Source of the DNA: Syntrophomonas sp. UBA1368
GTDB taxonomy: Bacteria; Bacillota; Syntrophomonadia; Syntrophomonadales; Syntrophomonadaceae
Direction of reading: 5' to 3'
DNA: 58,103 nt
NCBI GenBank assembly: GCA_002305965.1
Contig: DBRM01000029.1
Span: forward strand, 1-58,103
The first letter of the stretch is position 1. Every line of letters starts with the position of its first letter. The position numbers and the translations under genes were made by a program. Below the pieces are notes generated by a model. That model did no database searches and was not told the DNA's origin. It saw nothing but the letters and a program-made list of their open reading frames with translations. Of this stretch, positions 1-8,071 are shown piece by piece.

Positions 1-2427
1 CGTAAAACAATTCTTGAACTTCTGGTAGCCAACCATCCGCTGGATTGTATGACCTGCGATAAGATGGGGGCATGCAAACTGGCTGATTACTGTTACAAGT
101 ATGGTGTGAAGGATAGTCCTTATGTAGGAGAAAAACATGACTATCCACTTGATGACAGTAATCCGTTTATTATCCGCGATATGAACAAATGTATCCTCTG
201 TGGTGCATGTGTTCGGGCTTGTGAACAAATGACCGGACAGGATAATCTGTCCTACCTTTATCGGGGTTTTCACCGTAAGGCGACCACGGCCGGAGATGTG
301 CCGTATATCGAATCAGACTGTGTATTCTGCGGGCAGTGTGTGGCCGTATGTCCCACCGGGGCTTTAGTGGAAAAATCAATGTCCGGTAAAGCCAGACGCT
401 GGGAAATTGAAAAAGTTCGTACTACATGTCCGTTTTGCGGAACAGGATGTAATTTTGACCTGGCCGTAAAAGACGGTAAGGTGATCGGTGTATTATCCAC
501 ACCTGAAGCACCTGTTAATGGGCAGATGCTATGCGTAAAAGGACGGTTTGGCTGGGACTTCATTTACAATGAAAAACGTTTGACCAGTCCGTTGATCAAG
601 AAAAATGGAGAATTTGTAGAAGCCAGCTGGGACGAAGCCTATGATTTGATTGCTGAAAAGCTTAATGCAATACGTGATCAATACGGATCGGATTCTTTTG
701 CAGCTCTAAGTTCAGCCCGTTGTACCAATGAAGAAAACTTTCTGGTGCAGAAGTTTACCCGCGCGCATATGGGAACTAATAATGTAGACCATTGCGCCCG
801 CACCTGACACGCGCCCACCGTGGCCGGTCTGGCCACCACTTTTGGCAGTGGCGCTATGACAAATCCAATATACGAAATCACCGATGAAGCCGAATTAATG
901 CTTTTGATTGGAACGAATGCCACTGAGGCTCATCCGATCATCGGCTATAAAATGAGGCAGGCAGCTCGTAACGGAGCAAAAATGATCGTGTGTGACCCAC
1001 GGCGTATCGATCTGGTTGATGAAGCCGACTATTGGCTGCAAATCAAGCCGGGTACGGATATTCCTCTGATTAATGGCATGATGCATATCATTATCAAAGA
1101 AGGACTGGAAGACAAGAAGTTCGTTGAAGAACGTACAGAAAACTATGAGGAACTTAAAGCCGTCGTAGAGAATTATCCTCCTGAAAAAGCGGCTGAATTG
1201 GCCGGTATTTCCGTAGAGGATCTCTATGCGGTTGCCCGTCTTTATGCCACTACGGATAAAGCCATGATTTTCTATACCCTGGGTATTACTGAACATATCT
1301 GCGGTACCCGAAATGTAATGAGCATTGCTAACCTGGCCATGTTGACCGGACATATCGGCCGGCCTGGAACAGGAGTTTGTCCGATGCGCGGCCAGAATAA
1401 TGTTCAGGGTGCCTGTGATATGGGGGCTCTTCCCAATGTTTACTCAGGTTATCAGGCGGTGACCAATCCTGAAGTACAGCAGAAGTTTGAACAGGCATGG
1501 GGAAGACAACTTCCTAATAAAGTTGGACTGAAGATACCGGAAATGTTCGAAGCGGCTCATGAAGGCAAAGTGAAGGCGATGTATATATTGGGTGAAAACC
1601 CGGTATTGACTGATCCCAACAGTAATCATATCCGCGCCGCCCTGGAGAAACTGGATTTTCTGGTGGTGCAGGAATTATTCCTGACCGAAACCGCTGAATA
1701 TGCAGATGTAATTCTTCCTGCAGCCAGTTTTGCTGAATGTGATGGTACTTTTACCAATACTGAAAGACGGGTGCAGAGAGTACGCAGGGCAATCAAACCT
1801 ATTCCGGGACAAGCCAACTGGGAAACGATTTGTCAGATGGCAACGCGTATGGGTTATCAGATGAGTTATAACCATCCTTCAGAAATATGGGATGAAATGG
1901 CTTCACTGACACCATCCATGGCAGGAATTCACTATCAACGTCTTGAAAATAATAGTTTACAATGGCCGTGCCCGACTCCTGAACACCCAGGGACACCTTT
2001 TTTGCACAGCGGAAAGTTTACTCGTGGTTTAGGGTCGTTCCAGCCATCAGAACACATACCTCCCGGCGAAATTCCAGATAAGGAATATCCATTCCTGCTT
2101 TCGACCGGACGTATCTTATATCATTATAATGTCACAACACCGTATTCTGCAGGGATTGCCAGTGTTTGGGACAAGGAACTGGCGGAATTCCATCCGCAGG
2201 ATGCAGAGAAATTAGGGCTGAATAAGGATAGTATCGTGAAAATCACATCCCGCCGGGGCGAAGTGGTTTCAGCGATCAAAATTACGGAAAGAGTTCAGCC
2301 GGGAATGATCTGGATGTCATTCCACCATGCTGCTACACCAACCAATGCTTTAACCAGCGATACCTTGGATCCCATCACCGGGACTGGTGAATACAAGGTC
2401 GCTGCAGTCAAAGTTGAAAAGATGTAG
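1..2427 (+). CDS. fdhA: NAD-linked formate dehydrogenase catalytic subunit, selenocysteine-containing; 5' end outside window
   Basis: Oxidises formate to CO2 at a molybdenum- or tungsten-pterin centre in the cytoplasm and passes electrons to the NuoE/NuoF-like subunits encoded downstream. The frame is open from base 1, so the N-terminal [2Fe-2S] part is cut off; 808 residues are visible. In order they show the His-Cys cluster motif HPLDCMTCDKMGAC (about 12-25), two ferredoxin clusters (CILCGACVRAC and CVFCGQCVAVC), the CPFCGTGC cluster of the catalytic domain (about 143-150), and the molybdopterin oxidoreductase and dinucleotide-binding domains. An in-frame TGA at 805-807 (visible residue 269) sits in VDHCART-U-HAPTVAGL, exactly the metal-ligand selenocysteine of FdhF-type enzymes, and the same frame continues at once into the rest of the enzyme. 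Reading it as two genes or a pseudogene is therefore wrong. The operon runs on through nuoF-like. Confidence 0.96.
805..854 (+). promoter_or_regulatory. SECIS element of fdhA
   Basis: Begins at the UGA codon. A perfect 6-bp apical stem (820-825 with 831-836) closes a GGTCT loop, the same loop sequence as I recall for the E. coli fdhF SECIS. A lower stem can form between 811-818 and 848-854 with one bulged base. The apical loop starts 19 bases after the UGA, within the spacing used by bacterial SelB. Confidence 0.88.
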
Positions 2428-2434
2428 GGGGCTT

Positions 2435-3469
2435 ATGATGAAAAAGGTCACGGTAGAAGAAGCTGTTGGTTTGTCTCTTGGTCATGATATAACTGCCATT
2501 ATTCCAGGCAAAAAGAAGTATAGAGCATTCAGGCGCGGTCACGTTATTACCGCCATGGATGTGGAAAAGCTTCGTGATTTGGGAAAAGAACACATATATA
2601 TCTGGGATGATAAAGAGCAGTGTATCCATGAAGACGAAGGTGCACTTCGTCTGGCCATGGCTGCAAGCGGAAACGGCATTGCTATTAGTGAACCAAACCA
2701 GGGCAGGGTGAATCTGCGCGCTGAGTGCGACGGCTTGCTGAAAGTTCAGGTGAGCCAGCTGCATTGGCTGAATAACATTGATGATATCATTTTTGCCACC
2801 CTGCATAATAATCAAGCGGTGGTACAAGGCCAGGTAGTAGCTGGAACCAGAGTTGTTCCTCTGGCAATAGACTGCAATTTGCTGACGGAAGCTGAAAATC
2901 TGGCTTCCAATCCCATGCCGCTCATAACAGTTAAACCCTATAAGTCTTTATGGGTAGGAGTGGTGACCACTGGCAGCGAAGTAAACAGCGGCAGGATCAA
3001 GGATGGGTTCGCTCATATCCTCCGCCGCAAAATAAATGCTTTCGGCGGGCGGTGGATGGGGCAGTCTATTGTTCCTGATAAAGCAGAACTGATTGCCAAC
3101 GAAATCCATAATTTCATTGCCGAAGGGGCTGACATGATCCTGGTAACCGGGGGGATGTCAGTGGATGCGGATGACGCTACTCCAAACGCAATAAGCAGCA
3201 GTGGAGCTCAGATCGTATTTCACGGTGCACCGGTCTTGCCGGGATCCCATTTCATGATGGCTTACATGGGACATGTAGCCATATGTGGAGTGCCTGGCGG
3301 GGCTTTGTTTAACCGGGTCACTACTCTGGACTTGATTTTGCCCCGGATATTTGCCGGGGAACGTATTTCACGGGCCGATATCGTATCATTAGGCCATGGA
3401 GGATTATGCAGGGAATGTAAAGTATGTCATTTCCCCGTATGTCCTTTTGGCAAATCGGCGCCATTTTAA
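2435..3469 (+). CDS. Molybdopterin-binding (MoeA/MogA-fold) protein with cysteine-rich C-terminus
   Basis: About 344 residues. The middle and C-terminal half carries the molybdopterin-binding fold: VGVVTTGSEV, ILVTGGMSVDADD and a closing GVPGGALF segment. The last 25 residues hold a compact cysteine set, CRECKVCHFPVC, that could bind a metal or cluster. It lies between the formate dehydrogenase gene and moeA, so a role in making or inserting the enzyme's pterin cofactor is likely, but the exact step is not known. The open frame extends upstream into fdhA; the start is placed at ATG 2435 (or the adjacent ATG 2438) because GGGGG just after the fdhA stop serves as ribosome site. It is not a full MoeA, which follows as a separate gene. 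Confidence 0.78.
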   Translation: MMKKVTVEEAVGLSLGHDITAIIPGKKKYRAFRRGHVITAMDVEKLRDLGKEHIYIWDDKEQCIHEDEGALRLAMAASGNGIAISEPNQGRVNLRAECDGLLKVQVSQLHWLNNIDDIIFATLHNNQAVVQGQVVAGTRVVPLAIDCNLLTEAENLASNPMPLITVKPYKSLWVGVVTTGSEVNSGRIKDGFAHILRRKINAFGGRWMGQSIVPDKAELIANEIHNFIAEGADMILVTGGMSVDADDATPNAISSSGAQIVFHGAPVLPGSHFMMAYMGHVAICGVPGGALFNRVTTLDLILPRIFAGERISRADIVSLGHGGLCRECKVCHFPVCPFGKSAPF

Positions 3470-3482
3470 GGAGGAACACCGA

Positions 3483-4721
3483 GTGTTCACCAATATCAGC
3501 CTGGAACAAAGCAGGCAGATCCTAACAGAAAATTGTGCTGCACTTGCAGGCGAAAAGACTCTTTTGGATCAGGCGTTCAACAGAGTTTTAAAAAAGCAGG
3601 TCTATGCATCACATGATTTACCACCACGGGCTCAGTCAGCGGTAGATGGATATGCATTAGCTGAAGGAAAAAGCCATATCGGCAGCAGCTACTACTTGCG
3701 AGCCCAACTGAAACTGGAGAACTATCCCTGCTTCAGCCTGGAATATGGCCAGGCGGTATCGGTACAGACCGGAGGGATATTACCGGAAGGTACTGTTGCT
3801 GTAGTACCGAGAGAAAAAACCCGTGAAGAAAAGCAACAGGTCATCGTTCTGGAACCAATCAAGCCGGGAACCAATATAAAAGCTGCGGGGGAAGATTTTC
3901 ACCAGGGTGAATTGCTGTTGTCAGCCGGTGATAAGCTGGATTCTGCTGCGATCGCCTTATTGTCAGTATATGGCATTTATGAGGTGGAAACAGTTAGGAA
4001 ACCAAAAGCAGGTGTTGTATGCCTGGCCAGTAATATCATTGGTGAAAACATGGAACTGCATGACGGCCAAATGAGGGATAGCAACGGACCGATGCTGAAT
4101 GCTCTAATCAACCGGGACGGCGGAGAAGTTAATGCATTAGTTTACGGAGGGATATCCGGGTTTGATGACGTTATATCACAGCTGAGGCGCTTGACAGAAC
4201 AGTTGGATATAGTGGTTTTTACCGGAGGAACCTTTGAAAACGGGACCAACAATATCGAGGGCATAATGCATGCTTTAGGCGCCCGAATGCTTTTTCAAGG
4301 TGTACAGCTGCAACCGGGCAGTCATGCCGGAGCAGCGCGAAAAGATAACTGTTTGCTGCTATCCTTGTCGGGAAACCCGGCTGCTTGTGCAGTGAACTAT
4401 CATTTATTTGTAAAGCCGGTCCTGAAGAAAATGCTGGGGCTGGAAGATCAATGGCTGAAAATAAAGGCTTGCTGTATCAATGGATTTGCCAAGAAGAGCA
4501 CTACCAGACGTATGGTACGCGGACAGGCCTGGTGGACGGAAGATGGCTGGATAGTTGAAGTTTTACCTGGACAGAAACCCAGCATGCTGCGTTCATTGTT
4601 GTATTGCAATGCTTTCCTTGACCTGCCGGAGGGAACTCCGCCAATTGAGGCAGGGCAGGAAGTACCGGTGTTATTATTGTCTGATGATGTTTTGATACAG
4701 GCAAAATCCAAAAAGAATTAG
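3483..4721 (+). CDS. moeA: Molybdopterin molybdenumtransferase MoeA
   Basis: Inserts molybdate (or tungstate in related enzymes) into adenylylated molybdopterin. The protein of 412 residues has the MoeA layout: an N-terminal domain with LPPRAQSAVDGYAL (typical MoeA signature), a barrel region with QTGGILPEGTVAVVPRE, the MogA-like domain with DSNGPML and VVFTGGT, and a C-terminal domain with LSGNPAACAVNYHLFVKPVL. The GTG start at 3483 is chosen because AAGGAGGA lies 8-9 bases upstream; the frame is open further into the preceding gene but without a ribosome site. The usual TGG(V/I)S motif reads TGGTF here, a modest departure. Its place in the formate dehydrogenase operon fits dedicated cofactor supply for that enzyme. 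Confidence 0.9.
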   Translation: MFTNISLEQSRQILTENCAALAGEKTLLDQAFNRVLKKQVYASHDLPPRAQSAVDGYALAEGKSHIGSSYYLRAQLKLENYPCFSLEYGQAVSVQTGGILPEGTVAVVPREKTREEKQQVIVLEPIKPGTNIKAAGEDFHQGELLLSAGDKLDSAAIALLSVYGIYEVETVRKPKAGVVCLASNIIGENMELHDGQMRDSNGPMLNALINRDGGEVNALVYGGISGFDDVISQLRRLTEQLDIVVFTGGTFENGTNNIEGIMHALGARMLFQGVQLQPGSHAGAARKDNCLLLSLSGNPAACAVNYHLFVKPVLKKMLGLEDQWLKIKACCINGFAKKSTTRRMVRGQAWWTEDGWIVEVLPGQKPSMLRSLLYCNAFLDLPEGTPPIEAGQEVPVLLLSDDVLIQAKSKKN

Positions 4722-4754
4722 CGCTATTCAGCGCATAGGAGGTGACAGTGATCA

Positions 4755-5201
4755 ATGTCAGACTATACAACCATTATCGATTCCTATAAGGATAAACCCG
4801 GGGGAATTATTGAAGCTTATCATGCACTGCAAAAGGAATATAATTATATACCTGAAGATGCAATAACAGCAGCAGCTGAAGCATTCGGTATGTCCCCTGC
4901 CCAGGCATACGGGGTGGCAACTTTTTATTCCTATTTTAAAGTGGGACCTCGAGGCCGGTATATAATCCGTATTTGCGAAAGTGCTCCCTGTCATGTAGCC
5001 GGAGCAGAAGAGGTAGTATCCGCCCTTGAATCTGAACTGGGGATCAAAATGGGCGAGACTACTGCGGACGGCAAATTTACCCTGGAATTTACAGAATGTG
5101 TCGGGCAGTGCCAGGCGACCCCGATTATAACTATCAACAGTAAACCTTACGAAGATATGAGCGCAGAGAAAATACCTGCTGTGCTGGCAGAGTATAAATA
5201 G
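4755..5201 (+). CDS. NuoE-like [2Fe-2S] thioredoxin-fold subunit of the formate dehydrogenase
   Basis: 148 residues, the usual size of NuoE/HndA-type subunits. An N-terminal helical part (about 1-65) is followed by a thioredoxin-like fold carrying four cluster ligands: CESAPC near 74-79 and CVGQC near 115-119. It holds one [2Fe-2S] cluster and, by family knowledge, lies next to the FMN subunit in NADH-linked complexes. AGGAGGTG lies 9-14 bases before the ATG. It sits between moeA and the NuoF-like gene, so in this operon it is most likely part of an NAD-dependent formate dehydrogenase, not of respiratory complex I; a hydrogenase partner elsewhere cannot be excluded. Confidence 0.88.
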   Translation: MSDYTTIIDSYKDKPGGIIEAYHALQKEYNYIPEDAITAAAEAFGMSPAQAYGVATFYSYFKVGPRGRYIIRICESAPCHVAGAEEVVSALESELGIKMGETTADGKFTLEFTECVGQCQATPIITINSKPYEDMSAEKIPAVLAEYK

Positions 5202-5222
5202 TTGATGAAAGGAGGTTTAATC

Positions 5223-6446
5223 GTGGCAGAAGAAATGCGTATCGTTTTACGTAATGTAGGGAAAATTGATCCTTTAAAAATTGAAGATTATATAAATGCC
5301 GGCGGATACAAATCCCTGGAAAAAGCACGCGGCATGGATCGCGGAGAGCTGATTGAAGAAGTCAAAAAATCCAATCTGCGCGGCAGAGGCGGAGCTGGTT
5401 TCAATTGCGGCATGAAATGGAGCTTTTCTTACAAGTTGGAAACCGATCAGAAATATGTGGTGTGCAATGCCGATGAAGGCGAGCCTGGAACATACAAAGA
5501 CCGTATTATCATGATGAATGACCCGCAAAGCCTTTTTGAGGGAATGGCTATTTGCGGATATGCTATCGGCTCCAACAAAGGTTACATCTATTGCCGGGGT
5601 GAATATCCATATGTTGTGGAACATCTTAATAAAGCCATTGCACAGGCCAAAGACAAAGGAGTTCTGGGCGACTTTGACATCGAAGTCAGAATGGGTGCCG
5701 GAGCCTATGTATGCGGTGAGGAAAGTGCCCTAATCGAATCGATCGAAGGTCATCGCGGTGAACCAAGATTCAAACCACCATTTCCTGGCGTAGAAGGATT
5801 ATGGGGCAAACCAACCATTGTCAATAATGTTGAAACCTTCGCCAATATTCCGGTCATCCTTGAAAAAGGTGCAGAATGGTTCAAAAATATTGGTGCTGCA
5901 TCTTATCCAGGTACAAAAGTTCTGACATTAACAGGCGATGTGGTCAACAGGACCTATTTTGAAGTGCCTACTAATGTAACCATCCGTGATGTTGTGTTTG
6001 GACTGGGCGGAGGTATTGTAGACAATAAGAAATTTAAAGCCGTACAAATTGGAGGGACTTCAGGAGGATTCATCCCCGAAGAATTGCTGGATACCCAAAT
6101 CGATTTTGATTCCATGAGCAAAATTGGTGCAGCATTAGGTACCGGCGCAGTGTTTGTAATGGATGAAACCAGAGATATTGTTGATATCGTGACCCGTATC
6201 ACCAAATTCTTTGAACATGAATCCTGCGGCAAATGTAATCCCTGCCGTGAAGGTACAAAGCGTATGCATGAAATGGTTGAAAGAATCAACAACGGTACCG
6301 GTAGAGTTGCAGATATGGATCTTTTGGAAAATCTGGGCGGCGTCATGTCAGTGGCTTGCCTTTGTGGATTAGGGCAGGCTGCCCCGGCACCAGTTCTTAC
6401 TACTTTAAAGCATTTCAAAAATGAATTTAATGCCAAGCTTAATTAG
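5223..6446 (+). CDS. NuoF-like NADH-binding FMN/iron-sulfur subunit of the formate dehydrogenase
   Basis: 407 residues. It binds NAD(H) and FMN (GRGGAGF, NADEGEPGTYKDR, GAGAYVCGEESALIES), then has a SLBB domain and a final [4Fe-4S] domain with HESCGKCNPCREGT and a distant CLCG cysteine. It passes electrons between formate dehydrogenase and NAD. It is a short form: both the N-terminal thioredoxin-like part and the C-terminal two-cluster ferredoxin part of HydB/HndC proteins are absent. The GTG at 5223 is the likely start because AAAGGAGG lies 7 bases ahead; the TTG/ATG at 5202 and 5205 overlap that ribosome site. It is the last gene of the operon and a strong terminator follows. Confidence 0.92.
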   Translation: MAEEMRIVLRNVGKIDPLKIEDYINAGGYKSLEKARGMDRGELIEEVKKSNLRGRGGAGFNCGMKWSFSYKLETDQKYVVCNADEGEPGTYKDRIIMMNDPQSLFEGMAICGYAIGSNKGYIYCRGEYPYVVEHLNKAIAQAKDKGVLGDFDIEVRMGAGAYVCGEESALIESIEGHRGEPRFKPPFPGVEGLWGKPTIVNNVETFANIPVILEKGAEWFKNIGAASYPGTKVLTLTGDVVNRTYFEVPTNVTIRDVVFGLGGGIVDNKKFKAVQIGGTSGGFIPEELLDTQIDFDSMSKIGAALGTGAVFVMDETRDIVDIVTRITKFFEHESCGKCNPCREGTKRMHEMVERINNGTGRVADMDLLENLGGVMSVACLCGLGQAAPAPVLTTLKHFKNEFNAKLN

Positions 6447-6470
6447 ACGAATTTTTATTCCCGACTCTAT

Positions 6471-6512
6471 ACCCAGTGTCTGCCTGCGGCAGACACTGGG
6501 TATTTATTTTTT
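6471..6512 (+). terminator. Rho-independent terminator of the formate dehydrogenase operon
   Basis: A perfect 14-bp stem (6471-6484 with 6488-6501, loop TGC) is followed by ATTTATTTTTT. It lies 25 bases after the NuoF-like stop codon. Confidence 0.93.
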
Positions 6513-6633
6513 GGCTATTACCTTGATAATGATGATTCATTTCTATGGATTTTTCCTTCCAGTACTTTAACTTCAAAATTTACTAAGATAAAATATAAAA
6601 AGCATTGATCAAGCTTAAAAAAGGTATTGAATA

Positions 6634-7290
6634 ATGAAAGATCAAAAGAAGAAGCTAAATAAGCGCGACAATCTTAATAAATTAAATATTCTTTTGTTTC
6701 CGTTCCTGGCAATCTTGCTGGCTGGGGCTATTTACATTGATAATCGTGAGGTTTTTGCCAATCCCCAAGCCAGCATGTATACCTATCTGGAGAATCTCCA
6801 GGAAGGAAGAATCGGATATGGATCAGAATCAACTTCCATCGGAAACCATATTTCATTCGAGGGACTGGAAACCGGTGACATTATTTTGGGCGGCTATCCA
6901 GGATGTGCCTATGGCAGATTTTCCCATGCCGCTATTTATGTTGGTAACGGAAATGTTATCGAAGGATATTTGGATTCGGGCATTACATTGAATTCAGTGG
7001 AACACTTCTGGGATTATTCACAAGTAGCAATCTTAAGAGTTGAAGCGCCGCAGGAAGTTAAGATTGCCGCTGTCCAATATGCCAAACAAAATGAGCAGGA
7101 CATGTTTTTCCCGCTGGCTTTTAAAGGGGGCGATCGTATCTGGAACTGTACCAAAATCATATGGCAGGCTTATATGATGCAGGGGATCGATCTCGATTCA
7201 GTTGGAGATCTTTGGATTGCACCGGACAGTTTTTATGCCAGTCCCTGGGTAAAGATCATAGAGGAAAGGGGAGCTTTAAATCGCCAGTAA
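6634..7290 (+). CDS. YiiX-type permuted papain-like (NlpC/P60 superfamily) cysteine hydrolase, exported
   Basis: 218 residues. A basic start and a hydrophobic segment (about 20-38) form a signal peptide or membrane anchor. The rest resembles the YiiX/YebB family of permuted NlpC/P60-like enzymes: GDIILGG and FSHAAIYVGNGNVIEG (putative His of the active site), then WNCTKIIWQAYM with the putative nucleophile Cys. Members of this superfamily cut amide or thioester bonds of peptidoglycan peptides or lipids; the substrate here is unknown. The ribosome site is weak (AAAGG). It is probably cotranscribed with the membrane protein that starts right after it. The terminator upstream separates it from the formate dehydrogenase operon. 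Confidence 0.72.
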   Translation: MKDQKKKLNKRDNLNKLNILLFPFLAILLAGAIYIDNREVFANPQASMYTYLENLQEGRIGYGSESTSIGNHISFEGLETGDIILGGYPGCAYGRFSHAAIYVGNGNVIEGYLDSGITLNSVEHFWDYSQVAILRVEAPQEVKIAAVQYAKQNEQDMFFPLAFKGGDRIWNCTKIIWQAYMMQGIDLDSVGDLWIAPDSFYASPWVKIIEERGALNRQ

Positions 7291-7294
7291 GATC

Positions 7295-7711
7295 TTGCGC
7301 CTTTACAGCATCCATTTTTTCGCTTTGATCGCAGTGGCATTATCCACCTATTTTCCAGGACTGGATATTGCACTGGCTGTCTTGTATATTGTGATATTAG
7401 GAATGGAAGCGATCCAAAGCAATCTGCCAACCAGTAAAAATATAATAATAGGATCAAGCCTGCAAATCCCCGGTTTCATACTGGCGATAATCAATCTGGC
7501 TGGTATTATGCAATGGGATTTAAGCAGCTATGCGCTTTTTATTTTACAATACTGGTATATTCCGCTTATCCCTTTAATATCTCTGATATCCTATTCTACT
7601 GAAGCAGGTGTTCCGCTGTATCATTATATTCTGCTGGGATTGCCTGTTTTAATGAGCTTATATTATTATCTGACCATGCTGGCAGCAAAAAGAATCCGCC
7701 AGCGCTGCTAA
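7295..7711 (+). CDS. Small multi-pass membrane protein of unknown function
   Basis: 138 residues, mostly hydrophobic, with about four membrane segments (about 5-33, 48-68, 80-100 and 110-130) and a basic C-terminus (KRIRQR). No family was recognised. It begins 4 bases after the YiiX-like stop, so the two are likely cotranslated. The start is uncertain: TTG 7295 is the only usual start codon near the beginning, but the nearest ribosome-site-like run (GGAAAGGGGAG, 7263-7273) lies 21 bases upstream and is better placed for an ATC codon at 7280. It could be a membrane partner of the preceding hydrolase. Confidence 0.55.
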   Translation: MRLYSIHFFALIAVALSTYFPGLDIALAVLYIVILGMEAIQSNLPTSKNIIIGSSLQIPGFILAIINLAGIMQWDLSSYALFILQYWYIPLIPLISLISYSTEAGVPLYHYILLGLPVLMSLYYYLTMLAAKRIRQRC

Positions 7712-8071
7712 AAATTAAAAATTGGATCGCCCAACAATAATTTCAGCAGCCTCTCTGGCGGAATATAAACGGTAACTTGCTGAAAAAATTCAACATTACA
7801 ATTATAACTGTGCTATAACTTCACCGTTTATGAGGATAGTGTGTGCCAATGACCGCTGATTTATACAAAAGAATCAGCGATACTCTTATTGTCCGGTTAG
7901 GGACTTTGGTGAAAATAAATTAAGATTTATCCTTCTGACGAAGGGACTTAATTTGTGCTTTTCTCCGAAAGTATCGCTGACTCTAGGGATATTATGTGTC
8001 AAATAACAGGTTCTATACTGGTAAAATGTAGAAATTGAATTTTATATAAAAACCAAAGGAGGCTGTCTGTA
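7712..8071. other. 360-base intergenic gap with a long imperfect hairpin
   Basis: No gene is visible. A local stem joins 7854-7861 and 7872-7879. A longer rod can form from 7875 to 7979: an outer 10-bp stem (7875-7884 with 7970-7979), an inner stem (7917-7924 with 7947-7954) and a terminal CCTTC/GAAGG stem (7931-7935 with 7940-7944). It could be an untranslated leader, a small RNA or a mobile-element remnant. AAAGGAGG at 8055-8062 is the ribosome site of the next gene. Confidence 0.5.

Noticed and set aside
805..820. fdhA as two genes or a frame-broken pseudogene
   Set aside because: The UGA is in the selenocysteine site of the family, the frame continues unchanged, and a SECIS hairpin follows.
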